This document shows, piece by piece, positions 1 through 12,965 of a DNA stretch of 64,000 nt (position 1 is its first letter; every line of letters starts with the position of its first letter). The stretch is from Spinacia oleracea (lineage: Eukaryota > Streptophyta > Magnoliopsida > Caryophyllales > Amaranthaceae). The position numbers were made by a program, and so were the translations under genes. The notes under the pieces were generated by a model. The model was not told the origin of the DNA, made no database searches, and saw only the letters and a list, made by a program, of their open reading frames with translations. Where the stretch lies: positions 21,195,449-21,259,448 of the forward strand of contig NC_079491.1 in assembly GCF_020520425.1 (NCBI RefSeq). The letters are read 5' to 3'.

Positions 1-738
1 TCACTTTTACTTGCTACCTTTTAAATTTCAGCTAACTTATCAGTTTCATTTCCATTTTGGTTAGTGTTTTCAAACAGAGCCTACCATGTGATACTCCGTA
101 CAAACTTACACTAGAGAAATTAGAAGAATATCTTAATTATATTTCATCGATATTCATATTCTATTTTCTCTAATGAATTTAAATAAGAAATACAAAATAA
201 TATTTTCGAGCATAAAACATTTTTAAAAGACATTAGGTAATTATATATATTTATGTTTAGATTCACAATTAATTTCCTTTCACCCATGTTTATATGAATT
301 TTTTAAAAGTTTTGACAGTAAAATCGTCAAAAACAGAAAGTAAATAAAGTTCAACAAGTGTTTATAAACATTTTTTAGAAAACCATTGTAAAATATCAAA
401 AATTTCATTTTCTCACATTAAGTTGGCTTTGCTCTTCACCTAATATGGTATGAATTTTCTAATTTATAATCTGGTTTGGTCTGGTCCGGATTGAATGTTT
501 TCCCTGAGTGTTTTTTGGTTTTCTAGATTGTTCGCAATTTATACTTAAATTTAATGCGTAAAATACACTCTTAAGAGCCAAATTATTCTAATTATACTCT
601 CATTAGATGTTAATCCAAGTCTAGATGATATTATATTTTGAATGTATAAGTTAATCTTAAATTCTTACTTTGGAATTGAAGTTGAATTAACTTGGATAAT
701 TTGCATTTGATTATGTAAGTATGTATATGTTTATGTAG

Positions 739-1029
739 ACGGTGTATGATCATGATATGTTTAGTAAAGACGATAAAATGGGAGAGGCAGAATTTGACAT
801 CAAGCCCTTCATAGATGCCTTGAAGATGAACTTAGAAAATCTACCAAGTGGAACTTTAATCTCAAGAGTTCAACCTTGTAGAAAAAATTGCTTGGCAGAA
901 GAAAGTCACATTATTTGGACAGAGTCAAGGACTATTCAAAATCTTTGCTTGAGGTTAAAAAACGTTGAATGCGGGGAAGTCGAACTTCAACTCCAATGGA
1001 TTGATCTTCCAGGTTGCAAGGGCTTATAG
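739..1029 (+). CDS. C2-domain (CAR-like) protein, last exon only
   Basis: The exon opens after an acceptor (TTATGTAG/ACG) and reads T-V-Y-D-H-D-M-F-S-K-D-D-K-M-G-E-A-E-F-D, then ends in VECGEVELQLQWIDLPGC, K-G-L and a stop. This is the C-terminal half of the small C2-domain ABA-related (CAR) family, which binds phospholipids in a Ca2+-dependent way and recruits PYR/PYL ABA receptors to the plasma membrane. The Asp residues of D-H-D and K-D-D belong to the Ca2+-binding loops. About 96 codons are present. The N-terminal half of the C2 domain must lie upstream of base 1, because I see no matching exon in 1-738, which looks like AT-rich intron. The family call rests on remembered family signatures. 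No break is seen in this exon. Confidence 0.85.
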   Translation, partial: TVYDHDMFSKDDKMGEAEFDIKPFIDALKMNLENLPSGTLISRVQPCRKNCLAEESHIIWTESRTIQNLCLRLKNVECGEVELQLQWIDLPGCKGL

Positions 1030-1194
1030 AAACTATTCATGGATCAGATCAACCCGACCGATTTTATTTTATATTTTATGTATGTTTATAATGCACATAA
1101 ATTTGTCCTCTAAAAGTTTAATATATAGATCGACCTACTTCAGACCCAGGCTACAAAAGTTTTCTGATAAGGATGTATTTATACAATTATACTA

Positions 1195-1270
1195 CTCCGT
1201 CCGTTTTTAAATATATACTAGAAACAATTTGACTTTTGCATTATTCATACATTAAATTTGACAATATTTT
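1195..1270 (+). repeat. Stowaway-like MITE end, partial
   Basis: TA followed by CTCCGTCCGTTTTTAAATAT resembles the CTCCNTCCGT terminus of Stowaway (Tc1/mariner-type) MITEs, with TA as the target dinucleotide. I could not find a matching inverted end nearby, so only the left end is called. Confidence 0.35.
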
Positions 1271-2300
1271 CTTACTAATACATAAAAATAAAATGTTATT
1301 GTGTAATACAAAGTATGATGTTGGATTATTCTTAATGTATAATTCTGAAATATCAACTTTTTATAGTTTTTTACTAATATATAAATTGCATATATTTACA
1401 GTCAAGCTAGTGTATTGACAATTGTGGTCAGTCAAACTACTGCAAGAAATTCTAAAACATAATGAGTAATATTCTAAAATAGGAAAATCTCTTTTTTATT
1501 AACTAAAAAACTTTAACGTTTTTAACCTCTCGATCCATCAATGGTCGATAACTTAATAAATTTCCCCTTCAACTTTTATACTAACATTTCATTATTTAGT
1601 TTGTTAATATAACTCATACACCTCATGGTATAGAAACTACTTTATACCATACAATTACTGTATACTCCGTATAAATTACTTGAAGAGTAAATTATTTGAT
1701 GCAACAATAGGGACAATTGGAGAAATTATTTTGGGCAGATTCAAGTTTATTATTTGTGGAAAATACAAACTGGAACAAATGGATGGTTGGATAGATTTTG
1801 GACAAAAAATTAACTTTAAGACAAAACATTAACTTCAATCAGCCTAGAATAGAAAAACATGATGATTGCAAGATCATTGATTGTATTGATTGCAAAATCA
1901 TTAAATATGATGTTTGAGAGATTGATTGATAGTTTATTCCTTGACTGCCCAAGTTGATTCCAAAGCTTGAATTTGAATTTCTTCAATCAACCTAACTGTC
2001 ATTTAATTCCTTTTGTTGATTTCGTGTAACCTATTCATGCATGAGTTGATCCCACGCCATTACTTGTTGCACAATTTTCCTAAGTTGAACTGTAAGACCT
2101 CGTATTTTTAAGTAATTATAAAAATATTTAATTATATTTATAAAACATTTTATTATTTTTATAAATTAAAAATGCATTTAAATATTAAATTAAATGTATT
2201 TTTTTAATTAAAAATATTTATTGTTTTAAATTAGAGAGAAAATGAATTTATTATAGTTGGGGAATTTCATTGGGTTTTTGAAAAACAAAAAGATTTGATT
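1271..2300. other. AT-rich stretch, no gene seen
   Basis: No convincing coding sequence or RNA gene is visible downstream of the C2-domain gene. The last 200 bases are very AT-rich. A possible LTR-like start (TGTAAGACCTCG, near 2093) was seen but has no partner. Confidence 0.6.
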
Positions 2301-2719
2301 AAACCTGAACGGAATTCGGGATACGGATTACAAAAACCGCGACATTTTTTAGCAAGGAATGAATAAACCTGAACGGAATCCGGGATACGGATTAAAAAAA
2401 CTGCGACATTTTTTAGCAAGGAATGAATAAACCTGAACGGAATCCGGGATACGAATTACAAAAACCGTGACATTTTTTAGCAAGGAATGAATAAACCTGG
2501 ACGGAATCCGGGATACATATTACAAAAACCGCGGCATTTTTTAGCAAGGAATGAATAAACCTGAATGGAATCCGGGATACGGATTAAAAAAACAGCGACA
2601 TTTTTTAGCAAGGAATGAATAAACCTGAACGGAATCCGGGGTACGAATTACAAAAACCGCGACATTTTTTTAGCAAGGAATGAATAAACCTGAACGGAAT
2701 CCGGGATACGGATTACAAA
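2301..2719 (-). repeat. 64-bp tandem repeat, about 6.5 copies
   Basis: Units beginning AAACCTGAACGGAATCCGGG start at 2301, 2365, 2429, 2493, 2557, 2621 and 2686, so the period is 64 bp, with one unit of 65. Copies differ at only a few positions. The same repeat occurs inverted at 45365-45800 in the second Tat-type copy. Confidence 0.95.
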
Positions 2720-2982
2720 ACATTTCATAATACATATTTTTGAATGCAGATAAGTTTCAAAAATTTATTTGTGTTGTTTTTTTTTTTATAAATAAAATAA
2801 CCGTCACCTAAATGGGTTACGGTGATCCGGGAACGCAGTTGCCTGTTAGTAGGTCGCCCGAATATAGACTTTTTGAAATACCGTTACTTTTCCGCGGGAA
2901 GCAAAACGGAACAAGATTAAGCGGTTATTTGGTAAGAAATGGGGCTGAATGGCCCAACATTTTTTCGGAGTGGAATCAATGT

Positions 2983-3064
2983 GCGCTAGAAAATTTGAGC
3001 ACTGAAATTTTCCAGCGCTTGATTTTGAGCTCTGGAATTTTCCAGTGCAGGTTTTCTTTAAATA
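2983..3064 (+). promoter_or_regulatory. Palindrome cluster plus TATA-like box before antisense PMD ORF
   Basis: Three degenerate copies of the palindrome family lie at about 2983-3000, 2999-3018 and 3029-3048, followed within 10 bp by CTTTAAATACG (TATA-like, 3057-3064). A consensus splice donor (GTAAGT, 3211) follows, and an acceptor (TGTAG) sits just before the ORF start at 3739. The same order is kept in the second copy at 44383-45101. The promoter role is inferred from this architecture. Confidence 0.5.
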
Positions 3065-4769
3065 CGAACAGCACAGTTGCAATTCGCCATTTCTGCTGCT
3101 TGCTTGCTCGTGATTTTCTCACTCCTCTTACTCATTCTTCCTTGTTTTTGCTTGGTTTTGCACGATTTCTTCACCAAAATTTCTCCCGAGATGATCTAAA
3201 TCACATATATGTAAGTAATTTTGAGTTTAACTTGCATTTTGGCTTGATGTTGAGTAGAAATTTGTATGATATTCCATGCCCAAATTTAATTGGGGTTTTT
3301 GATATTTGCCCCAATTTCTTGCAATTGTTTACTTATATGTGATGTTGATAACATGTATGAGTGCCTAAGCATGTTAATTTTTGCAAGTATGCTAATTTTG
3401 GGTAATTTTGGAACTTGTTCAAAATTAGCCCCCAAGTGTGCCTACGAATTTATATTGTAATGCAATGTAGGTGTTTTTGATGCTTTTCTTGCGGTCCACA
3501 TGGTCTATAGATGATAGAAAATGCATGATTTTGGTGTTTGGAATAGTCTGTGGTTGATTTTGTATGTGTGGGCTCTTATTACTAATTCGTGAACTTAGTA
3601 ACATGTCACATTTAGGGAACGAAATTGTCTGATGCCACTAGTTTGTTGTATTGTGGAACTCTTGGAATGTAATTTCTTTGCATTACTGGGTTCGAGGTGT
3701 GATGCCTTATGCCTTTTCGTACTTTTGCAAAATGTAGTATGTCGGACGACAGTTCATCCTCCGCTGAGGGGGGAGTCCGGAGTTACGTCATGCAGCCACG
3801 GGTTGCTTCTTCTAGTCCGATGAGGCGAGAGGGTACTTACCGTGCTCGGGGCTCTCGGAGGACGAGTGATGCCTCTTTTTCTCCTCCGTTGGAGTCCGGG
3901 GTTCTGACCCTGAGGATGGGCCTGCTTGGTTGGGCCCGACAGAGTACGACGAGGTCGATCTTCACCACGACCTGGAGCATCACGTGGTGTCCCGGTTCCG
4001 TGCCGGGAAGGCTTAGGCAAATGCAACTTGCCGACCTTACGGTGGGTCGATTTTCGTGGAGCGCTTAGGGAAGTTGGACGAGCGGACTCGTGCATTGGTG
4101 GAGGCCTTCCGTTTATACCAGACGGTGTGCGTCTTTAGGGAGGTCGTGGGCCCTAATGCATCTAGGCGGTTCGTGCGCTTGATTCTGGAGTGATGGTGAG
4201 ATACCACCAACACTTTCCACTTCCTGTGGGGCGAGATGACTATTACCCCTGAGGATTACACCGCCCTCACAGGTCTACCTTTTACGGGTAGACCGGTTTA
4301 CATTGCCAGGGAGACAGTTATGCTATCGCAGAGGACGGTTAGAGAGTGCATTGGGGATGACTTGGCCGTAGAGGTGGCCAAGTACAAGGGGAAGGGGATG
4401 CCCTACTCCGTGCTGGTGGACTTTTTGGCGGAGGGCCGCCCTTCTGGTGCTTCAGCGAGGATGTATGCTCGCGTGTTCTACTTGTTGTTTTTGAGTTCGA
4501 CGATTTTGTCGAACTGTTCTGAGAGGGTGGATCCTTGGCTGATTCAATTGGTCAACGACTTGTCTGATTAAGGTTCGTACTGCTGGGGCGAGGCAGCCTA
4601 TGCGAACCTGATTAGCCATATGGGTGTGGCTGTGCGGGTCTTGGACGGCCCAGACAGGCCGATGAGGCCTATTTCTCTATGCGCTGCCACGACTAATCGA
4701 GGTACGTATTTGATATTCTTTACTTTAGCAGTGCTACATGGACTGCGTACTTTACTTACATGTCTTTAC

Positions 4770-6165
4770 TGTTAGGTTATGATACATATGACAATTCATA
4801 AATCATGCGGAAAAACCATAAAGCCAGGAATACATATTATTTACACATAATCATTTAGCATAGTTTAGATGCATACTCTTTGTTGCGTGCCTTCCCTAGC
4901 TGCGCCCGAACCGAACAAGAACAAGTCTTTAGGACTCCAAGTGTCGTCCCTCCGTAGATAGTCCACAACACGTCAGGATCCGCCTTAAGATTGACCAACT
5001 AGAATCGCCCTTAAGGTACTATTATTTTCGCCACTTTTAGGCAATTGTGTGACTGATTTTTTTTTTCAAAAACTCACTTTGAATACTTAAAAACTCGTTG
5101 TAAATATGTGACCCTAGGCACTTATTTATAGATTTTATGGAAAGGAATTATAATCCTATTAGAATACAAATCTATTTAATTATAACCCTACTAGGATTCT
5201 AATTAAACAAAGTTTATCTATTAGGATTAGATTTAATCATATTACGAATCCCGGTAGCCTTAGGATTCCGAGTAACACACACACGAGTGGCGCACAAGCA
5301 CCGCACGCCCGCACGCAGGCCTTGCGGCCCACGCCGAGCGCACAGCGCAAGGCCCACTGTCGCAGCCTTGTCCGTGCGCGCGCCCAAGCTTCGGCTGGGC
5401 CTGGCTTTTGCGCTGGGCCTGGTCGTATGCTTGGCGTGTGGTTGTTGCGCTTGGCTTGCTGGGCGATGGCCCGGCTTCGTGCTGGGCCTTCGTCTGGCAG
5501 GCCTCGTCCGATGCTAATTCGTACGATACGCTTCCGATTAAATTCTCGATTCCGGAATTCATTTCCGATACGAACAATATTTAATATTTCCGATTCCGGA
5601 ATTAATTTCCGTTTCGAACAAATATTTAATATTTCCGTTTCCGGAATTATTTTCCGATTCCGATAATATTTCCGATTCTGACAATATTTCCGTTTCCGGC
5701 AATATTTCCGATTCCGGCAATATTTCCATTTCCGATAATATTTTCCGATACGTACCATGTTTCCGTTTCCGGCAACATCTACGACTTGGATAATATTTAT
5801 ATTTCCGATACGATCCATATTTACGTTTCCGGCAATATCATCGTTTCCGGAGTATTCTTTTCTTGCCTGTGACGATCTCAGCTCCCACAGAAACCAAGAT
5901 CCGTCGATTCCGAATATCCATAGATGGAGTATTTAATGCCATTAAATACTTGATCCGTTTACGTACTATTTGTGTGACCCTACGGGTTCAGTCAAGAGTA
6001 AGCTGTGGATTAATATCATTAATTCCACTTGAACTGAAGCGGTCTCTAGCTAGGCATTAAGCTCACTTGATCTCACTGAATTATTAACTTGTTAATTAAT
6101 ACTGAACCGCATTTATTAGACTTAACATTGAATGCATACTTGGACCAAGGGCATTATTTCCTTCA
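4770..6165 (-). repeat. 3' LTR of the copia element at 4770-15185
   Basis: This LTR is 1396 bp with TG/CA ends. It contains a GC-rich block (5285-5510) and a degenerate tandem array of TTCCG-type units (5525-5850). Confidence 0.93.
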
Positions 6166-6180
6166 GTCTCCCACTTGTCC
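6166..6180 (-). other. Polypurine tract of the copia element
   Basis: The minus strand reads GGACAAGTGGGAGAC directly before the 3' LTR start TGAAGG. Confidence 0.8.
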
Positions 6181-8199
6181 TTAGGGACAAGTGTGCATTT
6201 CCTAATTCCTTTGTCGCTTTGATGCTTGCTCTTGAACATAAGGTAAGAGTTGTCATCCTTATTATGTCCAGAGGTGTTCCTCGGTTTCAGAGTTCAACTG
6301 ATCAAATAAACAGATAATCATAGCCAATGATTCATCCGAGCACGGCCATGCATTTCACAGTTTCTAGCTCTCCGAGTGGCCTTGTACAACTTTTAAGCAT
6401 CTCATCCCGATTTATGGGAGGACAATCCCAATCTTGCGATCTTGAGATTAAACTTCGTTTGATAGGTGATTACCTGAGCGTTGCCTTTATAGCCTCCTTT
6501 TACGGTGCGACGGTTGGTCAACGTCAAAGTAACCAGTTCTCAAACAAGTAATCTCAAATCACTCAGGTATTGAGGATTTAGTGTCTAATAATTTTAATGA
6601 AATTTACTTATGACAGATTTTTATCTCTTACAGTAAAGTTTCATAGGTCTTGTCCGATACTAGTCTTCCCAAAGTAAGTATCTATGCAAATGATTATGAC
6701 ATTGCCATGTCCACATAGTTCAAGAAACAGAACTACTAGTCATCTTGCATTCTAGTCGTCTAACGTTTTCTATGCGTCCAATTTTATAGAAAACTCCGAC
6801 TAGGGACCATTTTCAACCTTTGACATTCAAGTTCACTTGATAGACATTTCTTAGTCACAGGACTGGTCCTGACAGTCTATCTTGAATATATCGTCAAATT
6901 GAAGGGACTCATCATTTAATACTAAACCAAGATTAAATGGAATATGAAAATACATTTCATATATGATAAATGTTCAACCCCATTGTTTTACAACCATGGG
7001 CCTCAAACCCATCTTTAAAACAGTTCATGGAATTCAAAGCTATGCTTGATTTCCAGTGCTACAACGTGAGTGTTGCTTCTCACTTGTTGCATAGGTTTAG
7101 TTATCATGCTTTGCCAATCTTAATATCCTTTTATCGAATGTTCTTCGAGATATGATGATAAGATCTTTTCGAGTTTGTTTATTATGTGATCTAGTCTTTC
7201 TTACTTTGATGGTGGTTTTACTCATTTTGCAATGAAGAACCATCAAGTTAGCAGACGTTTTTCTTGCTTCAAGAGTGGTTCTACGCATTTTTCAATGAAG
7301 AACCATCAAGCCAGCAGATAGGTGATCTACCCAAGTTCAGTGAAGAACTTTAAACAACCCTGTTTTATTGCTTCTTAGGCAATAATTACTTTTACTTCAA
7401 CTTTATAGGTTGCTAGTGATGCTTTGTTTGGAATTACTTATCCAAGCAGTTCACAGATATGTGGAATACTTTCCAGCTGTATCTTAGAACATAGAAATTA
7501 ATATTTTAATATCCCACGCAACAACTCATGGTCTCCAATCCATGTTGTCATTTCAAAACACGATGCTCTATAGCTCGTCCTTATCAATGGTTAACTCCAA
7601 GGGAATCTTGCTTGATCCTTTGCCAGTGTTTATGCGTGTAGCATCAATTTTAGCATATCTTTATTTCCTTGAATCAAGAACTATTCCTATGTACCTTTTC
7701 AAGTACCATAAGTATTCTTGATCTCAATCTAGTTGATCTTCACTTAGATCAATAGAGATTGGTATATGTTCGTCATGCCTAAAGTCATACGATACGTTTT
7801 TGGCGATCCTCATATTATATCATACATGATAAATTCTTTCGCAGAATAATTCCCAATTGAATTCTATTCATGTAACTTTAGCTTATCTAGTTTTAGTAGA
7901 TACTAAATTTAGCTAAATTCTTTGACATATAATATAGGTTAAGAATCTCATTTAGACTCTTTGATGTTTAACTTAGTAAATGCTTATACATAGTTCAAAC
8001 ATCCTTTACTTAGATTTATTCACATGGGTCGAATATCTCCAATGGAGACTTTCGTGTTTGATTTAGTAAATGCCATTACTTAATCCAAAACAATATCATA
8101 AGATCTTTGTAAATAGATCTTAATACCCAGTATGTACTAAGTTTCGCCATGGTCCATCATTGATGAATGGTCTCAAATCTAAGTCATTAGCATTTGAAT

Positions 8200-8703
8200 G
8201 TTATTTTACAATAGAGAGATATGTGTGTGATACACATAGGACCAATTTAGTTTTTATGTACTCCCACTAAACTTCTTATATATCTATAAGAATCATGTAT
8301 ATTTTATGAAACTAAAATACTTATTAGCTTCATTAAAATATAATTCCAATTCCCAATTGCTTGCTTAAATCTGTACTTAGATTTTATAAGCTAGCTTTCT
8401 CTTTCAAGCATTTATTTGGATCCACAAATCCTATGACATACATAGTTTATTCCAACATTTGATTGAGGAATACGTTTTGTCATCCAATTGCTATATGTAC
8501 CAATATGCAATCATTTCTTGAATTATAGACTTGAGCATTACGATTATGCATGAGGTTTCAACACAATTCACATCATGAATTTGCTTGTAACCTTTAGCAA
8601 CTAATCTCGCTTTGTGTGTGAACACAATTTCATGTTTGATGGTTTTTATCCTTAAAACAAACTTGCAACCAATAGGTGTGAACCTATTCTTGCAAATCAA
8701 CAA
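8200..8703 (-). pseudogene. Degenerate Ty1/copia reverse transcriptase
   Basis: The minus strand at 8703-8491 reads T-H-K-A-R-L-V-A-K-G-Y-K-Q-I, then a recognisable V-M-L-K-S-I, which is the start of the copia RT domain (family form YKARLVAKGF). Downstream (lower coordinates) pieces such as G-F-V-D-P-N-K-C match the next RT segment (PEGFVDP) but are broken by stops and frame changes. No YVDD catalytic box is readable. This shows that the interior derives from copia pol in the same orientation as the LTRs. Confidence 0.75.
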
Positions 8704-11700
8704 AATTTCAATTTTGTCATCAAAACATTGAGTATGTTTTATGGCCTCTAACCATTTAAAACATTTGAGTCTATATATGGCCTCTAACCATTTTAGGGAA
8801 TCTGGGTTTCGTCATACCTTTCTTACAAGTCACAAACTCATTAACCTACACGATAATAGTTTGACTGCAAGTTGTAGGTTTCTTCACTATCTAATAGAAG
8901 AATCGCATAGATTCAGTGACCTGAACTCTATGCCTACTTGGGTATAGAACATCAAACAATAGAATATCAATAGCCACTTGAAAGTCCTTTGAATATTCTG
9001 TTCTCCTTGAAGCACTTGTAAAGTCTTCTAAAGAGATGTCTATTATTTAAAGCCACTTCTAAAGTCCTTAAAGAATAAGTTCGGATTTTCTGAAGCACTT
9101 CGAAAAGCCTCCGGAATGTCCGTTTATGTTTGTTGTTCGCCTCGAAGACTTTCGAAGTCTATTTTCTCCCACTTGTCATTTTGGAAACGAATCTCCAAAA
9201 GGACATTATTTCGAGCAAACAAACATTATGTTCTCAAAAATTCGTGGTAGAAACAATACCCATTGTGTCTCATTTGAATAAATCACAATGAAACATATAT
9301 CTATACTTGGGCCTTAGTTTGTTGAATAACAAACACTAAGCTCCCACTGAGTTTAGGAACTCTCTAGATATATTTTATGAAAAGTTATTCTGAAATTACT
9401 TTTCAATAGCTTTGACGAATTTGGTTTAGTTTGGTGGTAGTTGAGCATTTTGTTTTAGAAATTATAGGAAAAGTCTTTATGATCCATCATTAATCGAATC
9501 AAGTACTAATTGACTTCGATTATTCCAACTTAGATATGCCATATCTTATGGAACTAGATCGTGAAATTACAACACACAATCATTGATGATCATTCCTGGC
9601 AAAGTAATCAACAACATGATCTAACCTAGATCTTTATGATTTCTTGCCAAGTGGATTTTATACTTCTGAATCTTTGAACTAGCCAAACAAATTCAAACTT
9701 ATATCACATTTGAGTAAATAAACCTATATTCACTCAAGTCCATGTGAAATAATAAAGTCATAAAATCTTTCTTTAGCTTGTGAATTCTATTGTCTAGGCG
9801 TTCTAACAATAGTTCATATATTTTTTTTTTGTTTTGTTACTTTCAACAAGTAAGACTAGTTGTCTTAAAATGATCTAGAAATCAATCAACTTTCAAAAGT
9901 CCATCAAAATAGAGCTTTTGAATGTTAACTTGTTGATATGGTCTAAGCAACAATGCCAAAGATTAGTGGAACTCAAATCAAGGGATTGATTTGAACCTAG
10001 TAAAGTTCTTTAAAGAGTTGTTTGTTTTAATCAAGCATATTGACTCAACCTGTAATTCAAATAAACAAACAAACATTATTTTTGTTTTTCTTGAATGTGA
10101 GTCTTTCTGTGTTTGAAAACAGAAATTTAGGTATGTTGATTATGGAACAAAATAGCCATTTAGTTCCAGCCTTGAAAGGACTTAAAACAAACTAGATGAC
10201 CCTATAGCTAATGTAGCATTGCCATGCTTCATTTCCCACTTGTAGGCCATTAGTGTAGCCTAGCTTCCATTATTTGAGTTATTACCGAAGTAAGAACCTC
10301 AAGCGGTATATGATACCAAGGAAGTTTGATTCCTAGGTCACTTCTCTTTAAACATAAACTTATAGGTAGAAACGGAATTATAAATTCCTTTCATTTGTTC
10401 CTTTGTTTTCCTATTTCTTGTACCCTTTCTTATAGTCTTAAGAATTGAATTCTTTAGTGTTGACTTTTATACTTTGTTAGACATGTCCAATGTCACCCCA
10501 ACAAGGTTCTTACCATTTAATTTATGTTGAATATTAAGTTTCAACTAGATGATCTTACCAGAAGCTTCTAAAGTTCTCTAAGCATCGATCTATTCGAATG
10601 TCTAGGGACTAGACTCATTCGAGAATTAAATGGACAAAGATATTAGGTTGTTAACCATTGGTAAAGCTGAGCGCATTAAACTCAATGCTTTATGATCTCA
10701 AAACTACAGTGTATTTTGAATTCACAAGCACCAATTGGTTTGCCATTCGACTTTGATGTTCGAAAACAACCATAAAAGTCGCTATAAGAAACGTACATTT
10801 TAAATTGCTCACTTTCTCTCATTTCCGTGAATCGTTCTTGGATTCACTACCAATCGAGGAAATTTACTGTTACCTTTCTAAAAGGATTTACCGCAGTGCA
10901 AGATATTTAATTATAAACAATAATTAAAACATACATTGAAGCATGCAAAGTCTAAACATTTATCATGAATAATAACTTGAAAATGAAAGCAATCATGCAA
11001 TTTAAACAAGTCATTAGCATTTTATTCGAATTTATTGTTCCGGCAGGTGTGAATAAAATGATTCCAAGATCCTAAAATCATTGAAGAACTAAGCACAGTT
11101 TGTCGACTTAATCCTAAAACATCTTAGGTAAGCAAAAGCCTTTTGCTAATAGTCTAGAAACTATTCTTGGTTGATAGGTACGTCTAAGAACTTATTAGGT
11201 AAACCTATCGATTTTGCCACGACATAAAAGGACTCCTTACTTATATCGTTGAGTTTCACCAAAACTAACATGTACTCACAATTATTTGTGTACCTTGCCC
11301 CTTTAGGACCAATAAGTAACACCTCGCTGAGCGAAAACTATTACTAGATTGATGTAAAGGATATCCAAGCAAGTGTATATTTTGGCATGGCACCTTTTAA
11401 CTCAATTTTTAAGTTTGGAACTTAAGGCTCTTACTATGTTGGTTAGATTTTAAGTGAACTAAAATCCTTAATCATGCAACATAATCAAGCTTTTGATCTC
11501 ATGCATTTTAAGACATATTTAAAAGCAATAAATAACTTAAAACATGCATAAGATAAATGTGATCTAGTATGGCCCGACTTCATCTTGAAGCTTTAACTTC
11601 AAAGTCCGTCTTGAAAATCTCCGTGGGAGGCACCATTTTCTTCAAATAGGATAAGCTATAATTAAAACTAATTACAACTATTTGATGGTACGAAGACCAT

Positions 11701-12359
11701 ATTTGAATTGAAAAACAACTTTGGTACTTTAGACCAATTACATTCAAATTAATGGTACGCAGACCATATTTTCTATCCTATTTGGGCCATACTAGTCACT
11801 TCATAACCTGCAAAACAGTACATATACAATATATACCATTCACCCATTCATTATCATGAATGACCCACATAGCTGGTTAGTAAAACACATTATGCATCAC
11901 GTAAACATTTGCAGCAATTAATCAAGGGCACCAATAATCTACCAATTATTCAGTCCTTATTAATTCTAATCAAGTTGTTTTAACCTTAAGGATTTGTAGA
12001 CCTAATCAAGAGTTTATGACTAAAAGGGCTCCCACTTAAACCAATAAATTCATATGCTTTACTAATTTTAAACATAAAAATGTATTTCTAGTCTAACCGG
12101 AAACATACAAATTTAATTAAAATTTAAAGCTCATATAAATTTATAATTGAATCCAAAAAGTTTAATTTAATTTCAGTCGTATTTAAATTAATTCATGATT
12201 TTAATTTTAGTAAAATAATTAGAATAAATAAAATTTATTATAATTACAATATTCAAAATTAAAATCCAAGAAAACAATTTAAATTATTAATTTTAAAATT
12301 AATTAAAATTACGTAAACTGAAAATTTCAAATTAAAATTTCAAAACGATCCAATCGTAA

Positions 12360-12965
12360 CGCAACAACCCCACGCAACGTACGCCCATGGGCCACACGCA
12401 CACAGCCATCGCTGGCCATGTGCGCGCAGCCCATGCGCTGCGTCGCATAGCTGCTGCTGCTATCCTTCGCAAGGCTCCACGCGAGCTTGTGCTCGCTGCG
12501 CGCGCGCCAGCGCTCTATGCATGCGAGCCATCGCTCGCTGCGTTCGCTCGCCAGCGCTCGCTGCGCGCGCTCGCCAGCGCTCGCCAGCTCTAGCTTGATG
12601 CGAGCCAGCGCTCGCTGCGCGCGCTCGCCAGCGCTTGCTTTGTGCGAGCCAGCGCTCGCTGCGCGCTCTCGCCAGCGCTTGCTTTGTGCGAGCCAGCGCT
12701 CGCTGCGCGAGGCATCGACGCTGGGCGCAGCACTCGTGGCACGCGAGCTTGCGCTCGCTGCGCGCGAGGCTGCGCGCGCTTGCGCGAGGCAGTGCGCGTT
12801 GTGGCGCAGCTCGCTTGCTGCCCACACGCGACTGCCGTGCCTTGCCTTCGCCCATGCCCATTCGTCCATTGCTCATAGCCCACGACACAAGGCAGGGCTG
12901 CTGCCTTGTGCTCGTGCACCATGGGCTTGCTCATTGCATTCGTGCCGCATGGGCGACGAGCTCCC
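12360..12965. repeat. GC-rich CpG-dense tandem repeats in copia leader region
   Basis: About 600 bp of nested repeats made of GCGCTCGCTGCGCGC and GCTTGCTTTGTGCGAGCC units, in an otherwise AT-rich element. It lies between the PBS and the former gag. Long ORFs exist in several frames on both strands, but they are low-complexity Ala/Arg/Ser and a by-product of composition. Confidence 0.85.

Noticed and set aside
2093..2300. Possible LTR start TGTAAGACCTCG
   Set aside because: No partner LTR, PPT or target duplication could be found.
2301..2719. CRISPR-like look of regular repeats
   Set aside because: Units are contiguous with no unique spacers; this is a plant retroelement tandem repeat.
2812..3342. 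176-codon plus-strand frame
   Set aside because: It overlaps the palindrome/TATA-like module and leader of the antisense ORF; composition is not protein-like and it is not kept in the second copy.
5237..5818. Long frames inside the copia LTR (and the twin at 14307-14838)
   Set aside because: They lie in LTR sequence made of GC-rich block and TTCCG repeats; no domain, and duplicated only because the LTR is.
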